A stretch of 64,000 nt of DNA, from assembly GCF_019049245.1 (NCBI RefSeq), contig NZ_JAGMUK010000016.1:62001-126000 (forward strand), in the 5' to 3' direction. The notes below the pieces were generated by a model. It was given only the letters and a program-made list of their open reading frames with translations. It made no database searches and was not told where the DNA came from. The stretch comes from Streptomyces sp. AC555_RSS877. GTDB lineage: Bacteria; Actinomycetota; Actinomycetes; Streptomycetales; Streptomycetaceae. The position numbers and the translations under genes are program-made. Each line of letters opens with the position of its first letter. Positions within the stretch are counted from its first letter, which is position 1. This document shows positions 34,057 to 42,259 of this stretch, one piece after another.

Positions 34057-37000
34057 TTACGGCACGGCGGCGTCGATCGCCTTCACGATCCGCTTGTCGG
34101 AGACCGGGTACGCCGTGCCGAGCGCATGGGCGAAATAGCTGACGCGGAGTTCCTCGATCATCCAGCGGATGTCCAGGACCGAGGACGGGACCGGGCGGCC
34201 CTGGGGCATCTGCTCGAGCAGCCAGGCGTACTCGTCCTGCATCTCGTGGACCTTCTCCATGCGGGTGGTGTCCCGCTGGACGCCGGTCGGCATCTGCTGG
34301 AGGCGGCGGTCCGCGGCGACGAGGTAGCGCATGAGGTCGGGGAGACGCCGTATGCCCGCCTCCGTCACGAAGCCGGGCTTCACGAGGGCGTCCAGCTGTC
34401 TGCGTACGTCCTGGAGGTTCGCCAGCAGCACAGGGCTCCGTACGGACTTCAGGCGGCGCTCACAGGCCTGCCAGGCGGCGAGGACCTGTTCCACCTGGCC
34501 GACCGCGCGGACCGTCGTGTCGACGATCTCCGCCCGCACCTTGTCGTACAGCTTGCGGTACGACTCCTCGTCCCACACCGGCCCCCCGAAGTCGCCGATC
34601 AGCTTGTCCGCGGCCGCCATCGCGCAGTCGTCGAACAGCGCCTGGACCGAGCCGTGCGGATTCGCGGACAGGGCGAGCTTCTGGGCGTTCGTCAGACGAT
34701 CACTCGCGAACTTCGCCGGGTTGACCGGGATGTTGCGCAGGATGAGCCGCCGCATGCCCTTCCACATCGCCTCCGCCTGCTCGGCCTCCGTGTCGAAGAG
34801 CCGTACGGAGACGGTGTTCGCCGTCGGCCCGTCGTCGACCAGCGCCGGGTACGCCTTGACCGGCTGGCCGGCGCGGCGGGTCTCGAAGACGCGGGTGAGG
34901 GAGCCGATCGTCCAGTCGGTGAGGCCCTTGCGCTCCAGGGACTCGCCGCCCTGCCGCTCGGCGGTGGCGGCCGCGGCCTGCGAGAGGGCCTGCCGCGCCT
35001 TCGGTTTCAGCTGGAGCTTCAGCGCCTCCAGGTCCTTGTCCTCGGCCAGGTTGCGGCGGCGCTCGTCGACGATCCGGAAGGTGATGCGCAGGTGCTCGGG
35101 GACCCTGGACCAGTCGAAGTCGTCCGCGGTGAAGGGGATCCCGACCATGCGCTTGAGTTCACGCGCCATGGTGGTGGTGAGCGGTTCCTGGAGAGGGGCC
35201 GCCGTGTCCAGGAACCGTTTCGCGAAGTTCGGCGCCGGCACGTAGTTGCGGCGGATCGGCTTCGGGAGGGACCGGATCAGCTCCGTGACCAGCTCTTCCC
35301 GCAGGCCCGGGATCTGCCAGTCGAAGCCCTCGTCGGTGACCTGGTTGAGGACCTGGAGCGGGATGTGGACGGTCACCCCGTCGGCGTCCGCGCCGGGCTC
35401 GAACTGGTACGTCACCCGGAACTTGAGCGGCCCCTGCCGCCACGAGTCCGGATAGTCGTCCTTCGTGACCGCCTCCGCCGACTCCCGGATGAGCATCTCG
35501 CGCTCGAAGTCGAGGAAGTCGCCCTGCTCGTGCCGCTTGTGCTTCCACCAGGAGTCGAAGTGGGCGCCGGACACGACGTGTTCGGGCACCCGCTCGTCGT
35601 AGAAGTCGAAGAGCGTGTCGTCGTCGACCACGATGTCCCGGCGCCGCGCGCGGTGCTCCAACTCCTCGACCTCGCTGAGGAGTTTGCGGTTGTCGGCGAA
35701 GAACTTGTGATGCGTGCGCCAGTCGCCCTCGACCAGGGCGTTGCGGATGAAAAGCTCGCGGGAGGTCTCCGGATCGATCCGGCCGTAGTTGACCTTGCGC
35801 TGGGCGACGATCGGGACGCCGTAGAGCGTGACCTTCTCGTACGCCATCACCGCGGCCTGGTCCTTCTCCCAGTGCGGTTCGCTGTACGTCCGCTTGAGCA
35901 GGTGCTCGGCCAGGGGTTCGACCCACTCGGGCTCGATCTTGGCGTTGACGCGGGCCCAGAGGCGGGAGGTCTCCACGAGTTCGGCGGACATCACGAAGCG
36001 CGGCTGCTTCTTGAAGAGGGCGGAGCCCGGGAAGATCGCGAACTTGGCGCTCCGCGCGCCCAGGTACTCGTTCTTGTTGCCGTCCTTCACGTCCTTCATG
36101 CCGACGTGCGAGAGCAGACCGGCGAGGAGGGAGACGTGGACGCTCTGCTCGGCCGCGTCCTCCTCGTTCGGATGGATGCCCATCTGCTTGGCGACGGTCC
36201 GCAGCTGCGAGTAGATGTCCTGCCACTCGCGGATGCGCAGGAAGTTCAGGTACTCCTGCTTGCACATGCGCCGGAAGGAGGAGGAGCCTCGCTCCTTCTG
36301 CTGCTCACGGACGTACCGCCACAGGTTGAGATAGGCGAGGAAGTCGCTCGTCTCGTCCCGGAACCGGGCGTGCTGCTGGTCGGCCTGGGTCTGCTTGTCG
36401 GCGGGGCGCTCGCGCGGGTCCTGGATGGACAGCGCGGCCGCTATGACCATGACCTCGCGGACACAGCCGTTCTTTTCCGCCTCCAGGACCATGCGCGCCA
36501 GGCGCGGGTCGACGGGCAGCTGTGCGAGCTTGCGGCCGGTGTCCGTGAGCCGCTTGCGTACGTCTTTCTGCGCCGGGTCCAATGCCCCCAGTTCCTGCAG
36601 GAGCTGGACGCCGTCGCGGATGTTGCGGTGGTCCGGCGGGTCGATGAAGGGGAACTTCTCGATGTCGCCGAGGCCGGCGGCGGTCATCTGCAGGATGACG
36701 GAGGCCAGGTTCGTACGGAGGATCTCGGCGTCCGTGAACTCCGGGCGCGCCTCGAAGTCCCCCTCGCTGTAGAGGCGGATGCAGATGCCGTCGCTGGTGC
36801 GCCCGCAGCGGCCCTTGCGCTGGTTGGCGCTGGCCTGCGAGATCGCCTCGATGGGGAGCCGCTGGACCTTGGTGCGGTGGCTGTAGCGGGAGATGCGGGC
36901 GAAGCCGGGGTCGATGACGTACTTGATGCCCGGGACGGTGAGGGAGGTCTCGGCGACGTTGGTGGCCAGAACGATCCTGCGCCCGGTGTGTTGCTGGAAG

Positions 37001-38034
37001 ACGCGATGCTGCTCGGCGTGCGAGAGCCGGGCGTAGAGGGGAAGCACCTCGGTGAACCGGTACTTCTTCTTCTCCAGCGCGTCCGCGGTGTCTCGGATCT
37101 CCCGCTCCCCCGAGAGGAAGACGAGGATGTCGCCCTTGCCCTCGGCCTGGAGCTCCTCGACGGCGTCACAGATCGCGGTGATCTGGTCGCGGTCGGAGTC
37201 CTCGGCGTCGTCCTCGAGCAGGGGCCGGTATCGCACCTCCACGGGATACGTCCGCCCGCTGACCTCGACGATCGGGGCGTCGCCGAAGTGCCGGGAGAAG
37301 CGCTCGGGATCGATGGTCGCCGAGGTGATGACGACTTTCAGGTCCGGCCGCTTGGGCAGCAGCTGGGCCAGGTACCCCAGCAGGAAGTCGATGTTGAGGG
37401 ACCGCTCGTGGGCCTCGTCGATGATGATCGTGTCGTAGGCGCGCAGCTCGCGGTCGGTCTGGATCTCGGCGAGCAGGATGCCGTCCGTCATCAGCTTGAC
37501 GAAGGTGGCCTGCGGGTTCACCTGGTCGGTGAACCGCACCTTCCAGCCGACGGCTTCGCCGAGAGGCGTGTCGAGCTCTTCCGCGACCCGCTCGGCGACG
37601 GTTCGGGCGGCGATCCGGCGGGGCTGGGTGTGCCCGATCATGCCCTTGACGCCCCGCCCGAGCTCCAGGCAGATCTTGGGGATCTGGGTCGTCTTCCCGG
37701 AGCCGGTCTCTCCGGCGACGATCACGACCTGGTGATCACGGATGGCCGCCGCGATGTCGTCCTTCTTCTGGCTGACCGGCAGCTGCTCGGGGTAGCTGAC
37801 GGCGGGCACGCGTCCGCGCCGGGCGCTCATCCGCTCCTCGGCGTTCGCCACTTCCGCCTCGATCTCGGCGAGAACGGCGGCACGAGCCTCCGGCTTACGG
37901 ATCCGGCGCGCGCCTTCGAGCCTGCGCCCGAGCCGGTGCGCGTCGCGCAGGGCCAGCTCGGTCAGGCGGGGGGCGAGGGCGCCGAGGTCGGGGGTGCCCG
38001 GAGCGGAGGCGCCGGGGGCGGGGTGCGTAGACAT
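34057..38034 (-). CDS. hrpA: ATP-dependent RNA helicase HrpA (DEAH box)
   Basis: A 1325-residue DEAH-box RNA helicase. After an N-terminal helical part, RecA domain 1 has Walker A GETGSGKTTQ (residues 108-117), TQPRRIAA and DEAHERS (about 205); domain 2 has the LATNVAETSLTVPGI and QRKGRCGR motifs. A large C-terminal region with DUF3418-type sequence is typical of HrpA. HrpA resolves stalled ribosomes on mRNA in other bacteria. ATG at 38034. It is flanked by tRNA-Asp copies on the same strand. Confidence 0.95.
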   Translation of the reverse strand: MSTHPAPGASAPGTPDLGALAPRLTELALRDAHRLGRRLEGARRIRKPEARAAVLAEIEAEVANAEERMSARRGRVPAVSYPEQLPVSQKKDDIAAAIRDHQVVIVAGETGSGKTTQIPKICLELGRGVKGMIGHTQPRRIAARTVAERVAEELDTPLGEAVGWKVRFTDQVNPQATFVKLMTDGILLAEIQTDRELRAYDTIIIDEAHERSLNIDFLLGYLAQLLPKRPDLKVVITSATIDPERFSRHFGDAPIVEVSGRTYPVEVRYRPLLEDDAEDSDRDQITAICDAVEELQAEGKGDILVFLSGEREIRDTADALEKKKYRFTEVLPLYARLSHAEQHRVFQQHTGRRIVLATNVAETSLTVPGIKYVIDPGFARISRYSHRTKVQRLPIEAISQASANQRKGRCGRTSDGICIRLYSEGDFEARPEFTDAEILRTNLASVILQMTAAGLGDIEKFPFIDPPDHRNIRDGVQLLQELGALDPAQKDVRKRLTDTGRKLAQLPVDPRLARMVLEAEKNGCVREVMVIAAALSIQDPRERPADKQTQADQQHARFRDETSDFLAYLNLWRYVREQQKERGSSSFRRMCKQEYLNFLRIREWQDIYSQLRTVAKQMGIHPNEEDAAEQSVHVSLLAGLLSHVGMKDVKDGNKNEYLGARSAKFAIFPGSALFKKQPRFVMSAELVETSRLWARVNAKIEPEWVEPLAEHLLKRTYSEPHWEKDQAAVMAYEKVTLYGVPIVAQRKVNYGRIDPETSRELFIRNALVEGDWRTHHKFFADNRKLLSEVEELEHRARRRDIVVDDDTLFDFYDERVPEHVVSGAHFDSWWKHKRHEQGDFLDFEREMLIRESAEAVTKDDYPDSWRQGPLKFRVTYQFEPGADADGVTVHIPLQVLNQVTDEGFDWQIPGLREELVTELIRSLPKPIRRNYVPAPNFAKRFLDTAAPLQEPLTTTMARELKRMVGIPFTADDFDWSRVPEHLRITFRIVDERRRNLAEDKDLEALKLQLKPKARQALSQAAAATAERQGGESLERKGLTDWTIGSLTRVFETRRAGQPVKAYPALVDDGPTANTVSVRLFDTEAEQAEAMWKGMRRLILRNIPVNPAKFASDRLTNAQKLALSANPHGSVQALFDDCAMAAADKLIGDFGGPVWDEESYRKLYDKVRAEIVDTTVRAVGQVEQVLAAWQACERRLKSVRSPVLLANLQDVRRQLDALVKPGFVTEAGIRRLPDLMRYLVAADRRLQQMPTGVQRDTTRMEKVHEMQDEYAWLLEQMPQGRPVPSSVLDIRWMIEELRVSYFAHALGTAYPVSDKRIVKAIDAAVP

Positions 38035-38107
38035 ACGCGGTCCAGGATCTCATCCCGGGGAAAATCGTGGCGAACGCTTTTGCGGAGGGGCGTACGACAT
38101 ACAAGAA

Positions 38108-38134
38108 AGCCCCGATCCGAAGATCGGGGCCTTG
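38108..38134. terminator. Terminator downstream of tRNA-Phe
   Basis: Arms 38108-38118 and 38123-38133 pair around a CGAA loop, just past the tRNA-Phe 3' end. It also lies upstream of hrpA on the minus strand and separates the two transcripts. Confidence 0.8.
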
Positions 38135-38139
38135 CCTGT

Positions 38140-38213
38140 GGCTGGGGCCGGGATCGAACCGGCGACCTATCGCTTTTCAGGCGATCGCTCGTACCAACTG
38201 AGCTACCCAGCCA
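38140..38213 (-). tRNA. tRNA-Phe (anticodon GAA)
   Basis: 74 nt on the minus strand: acceptor GGCTGGG/CCCAGCC, D arm GCTCAGTTGGTACGAGC, anticodon loop CTGAAAA (GAA), T loop TTCGATC. It lies 23 bp downstream of tRNA-Asp copy 2 and is probably in the same transcript. Confidence 0.95.
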
Positions 38214-38236
38214 CGAGGTTTCCGAGGAAACCTCAG

Positions 38237-38311
38237 CGGTCCTGACGGGATTTGAACCCGCGGCCTCCACCTTGACAGGGTGGCGAGCACTCCAAACTGC
38301 TCCACAGGACC
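38237..38311 (-). tRNA. tRNA-Asp (anticodon GTC), copy 2
   Basis: 75 nt; the same cloverleaf as copy 1, with a single base change in the D loop. It is the upstream gene of a tRNA-Asp/tRNA-Phe pair and the last core-genome gene before the polyketide cluster. Confidence 0.95.
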
Positions 38312-38604
38312 TTGCTGTTGTGTGAACCGGTGAACCCAGTGTCCCACAAGGTTTCGCGTGTCCCCACCGAGTTTCCGCCGCTCTCACTGGTGAGTGCGGA
38401 GGGGCTCGTCAGCTGGGGTGACGTCGCTGCAGCAGCGTATCAGAGGATGCGCTGGGCTCTGAAAACGAGCTGGGTGCGGGGGGCTGGAGGGCGGCTGGAG
38501 GCTCGCTCGGGGCGTGGTCCAGGGGCGTCGCCCGTGGGGGCGGGGTCTGGAACGCTCGGCCAGGAGATCTCGAATGTCTCGACACTCGTGACGGGGAGTT
38601 CCGC
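38312..38604. other. Core-to-cluster junction region
   Basis: 293 bp between the tRNA-Asp 5' end and the first cluster gene. It should hold the promoter of the tRNA pair on the minus strand and of the first cluster gene on the plus strand. No gene, no att-like repeat of the tRNA ends and no mobile-element gene is seen. Confidence 0.4.
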
Positions 38605-39156
38605 ATGCCCGATGCCGCATGTTCCACCGTGCCTTCCGCCGAATCCCACGCCGGGCCCTTCCGCGAAGCCGGCACCGCGACCCTTCTCCGGCAACTGGTG
38701 CTGGCGGCCGGGCCGCTCAACGTGCTCCAGGCCGGCTGTCCGGACGAGTCGTCCACCGCGTGGATCGCGGCGGCGCTGCGGGAGAACGGGAGGGGCCGGG
38801 TCGTGTGCTGCGAGCCGGACACCGTACGGGCCGAGGTGGCCGCGGCGGCGGTCGAGAAGGCCGGGCTCGGACGGTACGCGCAGGTGCGGGCGGGCAGTCC
38901 CGAGCGGTTGCTGCCGGCTGTTCCCGGGCCGGTCGACCTGCTGGTGCTCGGCGGTCCGCCGGAGTCCTTCCTGACGCTGCTGAAGCTGGTGGAGCCCAGG
39001 ATGCTGCCGGGAGCGGTGGTGGTGGCGTACGGCATCCGTGACATTCCGGCGCGGGGCGCGGAGTTCCTGACCCACATCCGGGTTCCCGGCAGCGGTTATG
39101 TCTCGCTGCCGCTGCCCTTCGGCGGCGGCGTGGAGATGGCCGTCTGCGCGGCCTGA
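38605..39156 (+). CDS. Small SAM methyltransferase-like protein
   Basis: A 183-residue Rossmann-fold protein resembling catechol-type O-methyltransferases (family 3). PLNVLQAGCPDESSTAWIAA at about 33-52 replaces the usual E-x-G-x-x-x-G-x-S SAM loop, so binding of SAM is not certain. RVVCCEPD holds the acidic residue after beta 2, and GPVDLLVLGGPPE corresponds to the metal-binding Asp region. ATG at 38605 follows GGGGAG. First gene of the cluster; 60 bp to the next. Confidence 0.6.
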   Translation: MPDAACSTVPSAESHAGPFREAGTATLLRQLVLAAGPLNVLQAGCPDESSTAWIAAALRENGRGRVVCCEPDTVRAEVAAAAVEKAGLGRYAQVRAGSPERLLPAVPGPVDLLVLGGPPESFLTLLKLVEPRMLPGAVVVAYGIRDIPARGAEFLTHIRVPGSGYVSLPLPFGGGVEMAVCAA

Positions 39157-39215
39157 CCCGTCCCCAGGACTCAGGACTCAGGACCCAGGACCCAGAACTC
39201 ACACCGAGGAGCGTC

Positions 39216-39512
39216 GTGTCCCTTCGTCCGTTCGATCCCGCATTCCTGCCCGACGGGCATCCTGACAAGGAGGACCGCGGCACCGTGCTGGGCGCCGTGT
39301 GGCGGGGGCTGGTGCGTTACTGCCTGCGGCCGGCGTACCGGGCTCTGGTCGCGCTCGGCTCCACGCACGTGGCCGGCCTGTGGCATCCGGAGTTCGGGCC
39401 CCTGTGCCGTCCTCCCGAGGACGGGCCGCCCAGCTACAGGGCGTCTCGAGCGCGTCTCCAGAGCGGGCCGGAAGCCTGGCCGGACCATCCCACTTCCCGA
39501 GGAGAACTGTGA
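39216..39512 (+). CDS. Small cluster protein of unknown function
   Basis: A 98-residue protein that I do not recognise. It has a central segment with aromatic and hydrophobic residues (VWRGLVRYCLRPAYRALVAL) and a Pro-rich end. It weakly resembles short proteins of unknown function that occur in aromatic polyketide clusters. GTG at 39216 follows GAGGAG at good spacing, and the stop overlaps the next ATG (TGATG), which supports a real translated gene. Confidence 0.6.
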   Translation: MSLRPFDPAFLPDGHPDKEDRGTVLGAVWRGLVRYCLRPAYRALVALGSTHVAGLWHPEFGPLCRPPEDGPPSYRASRARLQSGPEAWPDHPTSRGEL

Positions 39513-39880
39513 TGAGCGACGCACGTCTGATCGGTACCTGGACCACGCAGCTGGACGACGACGGAAAGGCCGTTCCCGGACTTGTCTCCTTCTCGTCGGA
39601 CGGCTCGGTCGTCTCCACCCAGCTCAACACCAAGAACATCGGCCTCGGCACCTGGCGCTCCACGGGCCCCGACACCTTCGAGTACGGCTTCCACATCCTG
39701 GCCGCCGACCCCGAGGGCAAGCACGTCGGGGAGGCCCATGTCCGGGTGTCGGGGGAGTTCGTCTCGGACACCGAGTGGCAGGGCACCGGCGGCGCGGAGT
39801 TCTTCGACCCGCAGGGCACCAAGCTGCGCGGCCACGCGGGCTCCAAGGTGACCGCCGGCAAGTTCGGCATCGACGACTGA
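39512..39880 (+). CDS. Small calycin/lipocalin-like protein
   Basis: A 122-residue protein with a pattern of short beta strands: LIGTWTTQLDDDGK, VSFSSDGSVVST, GLGTWRSTGPDTFEYGF and a GxW repeat. The GTW near the N-terminus and the alternating strands resemble lipocalin-like or nitrobindin-like barrels, which bind hydrophobic ligands. A role in binding or cyclising a polyketide intermediate is possible but not shown. It overlaps both neighbours (TGATG at each end), so it is coupled to the small gene before it and the FAD oxidase after it. Confidence 0.65.
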   Translation: MSDARLIGTWTTQLDDDGKAVPGLVSFSSDGSVVSTQLNTKNIGLGTWRSTGPDTFEYGFHILAADPEGKHVGEAHVRVSGEFVSDTEWQGTGGAEFFDPQGTKLRGHAGSKVTAGKFGIDD

Positions 39881-41331
39881 TGCGGGCGGCGGCGCTGCGG
39901 GACCGTATCGGCGGCGAACTGGTCCTGCCGGACGATGCGGGCTTCGCCCTGGCCAGACAGATCCAGAACACCGAGTACGACACGATCGAGCCGCACGCCG
40001 TCGCGTACTGCGCCTCCGAGCGGGACATCGCGCTGTGTGTGCGCCATGCCCGGGACCAGGGGCTGCGGTTGCACGTCCGGGGCGGCGGCCACAGCTTCAA
40101 CGGCTGGTCGACGGGCGAGGGACTGGTCGTCGACCTGTCCCGGATGAACCACGCCGTGGCCGAGGGGCCCGTGGTGCGGCTCGGGGCGGGCGTCCAGTCG
40201 ATGGACGCGCTGGACGCCCTGCGGACCCAGGGCCGGCAGATCGTCACCGGGACGTTTCCGACGGTCGGTGCGGGCGGGTTTCTGACCGGCGGCGGGATCG
40301 GCTGGCAGACGAGGAGCTTCGGGCTGGGCAGCGACCGGGTCACCGCGGCGCGTGTGGTGCTCGCGGACGGCAGGACCGTGCGCTGCTCGGCCGTCGAGGA
40401 GCCCGATCTCTACTGGGCGCTGCGCGGCGGTGGAGGGGGCACCTTCGGGGTCGTCACCGAGTTCGACCTGTCCCCGGTCGACGCGGCCGTGCTGACCGGG
40501 TTCGAGACGCTCTGGGCGTACGAGGACGCCGTGGACGTGCTGACGGCCTGGCAGGAGTGGGCCGCCGACGGGCCGGACGAGCTCGGCACCTCACTGGTGG
40601 TGCTGCCCGGCATGTTCGGGCCCGGCGGGCGTCCCGTGGTCCGGGTCTGGGGCGTGCACCTGGGGACGGCCGAGGAGGTGCGGGCCGGCCTGGACGAACT
40701 GGCGGAACGGGCCGGGAGCAAGCCGCTGAGCAGGACGGTCGGCCCGCCGGGCGACTACGCCGAGGTGATGCACGAGGCGCTGTGCGGCTCGAAGACCGTG
40801 GCCCAGTGCCATCGCACCGGTACCGGACCCGAGGCCGAGGGGCACCGGCATCCGTACACCCGGCAGAGCTACCGGCTGACCGGTCGGGCCGCGACCCGTG
40901 CGGAGTCGGCGGCGCTGCTCGACGCGTGGGATCCCACGCTGGACGCCTCCGGCCAGGAGCGCTACCTGCTGTGCATCGCGCTCGGCGGCGCGGCGAACCG
41001 GGTGCCGAGGACGGCGACCGCCTACGCCCACCGGGACGCGCGGTTCCTGATCGGCTATCAGTTCGCCTGCCGTGACGCGGCGACGGATGCGGCGGCCCCG
41101 GCGCGGCTGAGCGCCCTGGCCGACCGTGCGGCGGCGGCCCTGGCGCCGCTCGCCTGCGGCTCGTACATCAATTTCCCCAGTTCCCGGGTGGGCGAGGACT
41201 GGGAAACGGAGTACTTCGGTGAGAACCGGGCCCGGCTGCGCGAGGTGAAGCGGGCCTACGACCCGGAGGACTTCTTCCGGCACGCCCAGAGCATCGGCCA
41301 CAGTGCCCCGACGACCGAGGTGGAGTCATGA
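39880..41331 (+). CDS. BBE-like FAD-linked oxidase
   Basis: A 483-residue oxidase of the vanillyl-alcohol/berberine-bridge-enzyme family. The FAD domain has RGGGHSFNGWSTG with His71, the usual 8-alpha covalent linkage site, and TGTFPTVGAGGFLTGGGIGW. In bicovalent members a Cys stands where this protein has Phe126, so a single covalent link is expected. The C-terminal BBE motif is ECR/YDPEDFFRHAQSI. Relatives in polyketide clusters oxidise hydroxyl groups or carry out late cyclisations. Coupled by overlap to both neighbouring genes. Confidence 0.9.
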   Translation: MRAAALRDRIGGELVLPDDAGFALARQIQNTEYDTIEPHAVAYCASERDIALCVRHARDQGLRLHVRGGGHSFNGWSTGEGLVVDLSRMNHAVAEGPVVRLGAGVQSMDALDALRTQGRQIVTGTFPTVGAGGFLTGGGIGWQTRSFGLGSDRVTAARVVLADGRTVRCSAVEEPDLYWALRGGGGGTFGVVTEFDLSPVDAAVLTGFETLWAYEDAVDVLTAWQEWAADGPDELGTSLVVLPGMFGPGGRPVVRVWGVHLGTAEEVRAGLDELAERAGSKPLSRTVGPPGDYAEVMHEALCGSKTVAQCHRTGTGPEAEGHRHPYTRQSYRLTGRAATRAESAALLDAWDPTLDASGQERYLLCIALGGAANRVPRTATAYAHRDARFLIGYQFACRDAATDAAAPARLSALADRAAAALAPLACGSYINFPSSRVGEDWETEYFGENRARLREVKRAYDPEDFFRHAQSIGHSAPTTEVES

Positions 41332-42101
41332 GGACGGATCTGCGGAACAAGGTGGTGCTGGTCACCGGGGCGTCCTCGGGCATCGGCCGGGCGACGGCTG
41401 TGGCGTACGGGGAGGAGGGTGCCCGGGTCGCGATCACGTACCACTCGAACCAGGACGGTGCCCGGGAGACGGCGCGGCTGGTGACCGAGGCGGGTGGCAC
41501 GCCGCTGGTGGTGCGCTACGACCTCGCGGACGAGCGGTGCATGCGGGAGGCGGTGGAGCGGGTCGCTGAGGAGTGGGGCGGCATCGACGTGCTGGTGGCC
41601 AACGCGGTGGTGTGGAGCGAGGCGATTCCGCGTCCCGGCAGGCCGGTGCCGCGCTTCGAGGACGTGCCGGCGAAGCAGTGGCAGGAGGTGCTGCGCAACT
41701 CCGTCGAGGCGGTGTTCCACACCCTGCAGGCGGTGCTGCCGTGGATGCGCGGGCGCGCGTGGGGCCGGGTCGTGCTGGTCGGCGCGGGCCTCGCGGACAC
41801 CGGCAAGGCGGGCGCGGGAGCGTATGGCGCGGGCAAGTCCGCGCTGTTCGGGCTGATGCGGAGTCTGGCCTGGGAACTGGGGCCCGAGGGCATCCTGGTC
41901 AACATGGTGGTGCCGGGCCAGACCAGCACCGAGACCGTCCGCGCGCACGTGCCGCCCGGCTTTCTGGAGGAGAAGGGCAAGAGCCTGCCGTCGGGGCGGA
42001 TGTCGGCACCCGAGGACGTGGCGAACGCCGTTGTCTTCCTCGGCTCCGCCGCCAACGGCAACACCAACGGCGAGACGCTGCGGGTGACGGGCGGAGCCTG
42101 A
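41328..42101 (+). CDS. Short-chain dehydrogenase/reductase family protein, atypical
   Basis: A 257-residue SDR with the nucleotide motif TGASSGIG (about 14-21), YDLAD and a Tyr166-x-x-x-Lys170 pair (AYGAGKSAL). The position of the catalytic Ser, 13 residues before the Tyr, is Ala153, and the NAG motif is changed to ANAV. Such changes are found in atypical or non-reducing SDRs. In the cluster it may act as a ketoreductase-like or dehydratase/cyclase helper. The ATG overlaps the oxidase stop by 4 bp. Confidence 0.85.
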   Translation: MRTDLRNKVVLVTGASSGIGRATAVAYGEEGARVAITYHSNQDGARETARLVTEAGGTPLVVRYDLADERCMREAVERVAEEWGGIDVLVANAVVWSEAIPRPGRPVPRFEDVPAKQWQEVLRNSVEAVFHTLQAVLPWMRGRAWGRVVLVGAGLADTGKAGAGAYGAGKSALFGLMRSLAWELGPEGILVNMVVPGQTSTETVRAHVPPGFLEEKGKSLPSGRMSAPEDVANAVVFLGSAANGNTNGETLRVTGGA

Positions 42102-42259
42102 CAGGTCCGTCCCCGCGCCGCTGCACCGGGCCCCGTGGCTCTCCTGGGACGTCGATCTCCCGGAGGGCGGCGGGGCTCACCGCTGCCCGCCCGTCGCCCG
42201 TGCCAGGTGTCGAGTTGTCCTCGACGGTGCTTCGAGAGCAGCGGGACACCGTGTGCCGC

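Noticed and set aside
34045..38325. Very long open frame on the plus strand opposite hrpA (over 1400 codons)
   Set aside because: It mirrors hrpA exactly, has composition typical of antisense shadow frames in high-GC DNA (Val/Leu/Gly/Arg rich without motifs) and crosses two tRNA genes.
38312..38604. Genomic-island att site next to tRNA-Asp
   Set aside because: No repeat of the tRNA 3' end and no integrase is seen on this side, and the cluster begins at the tRNA 5' side, not its 3' end.
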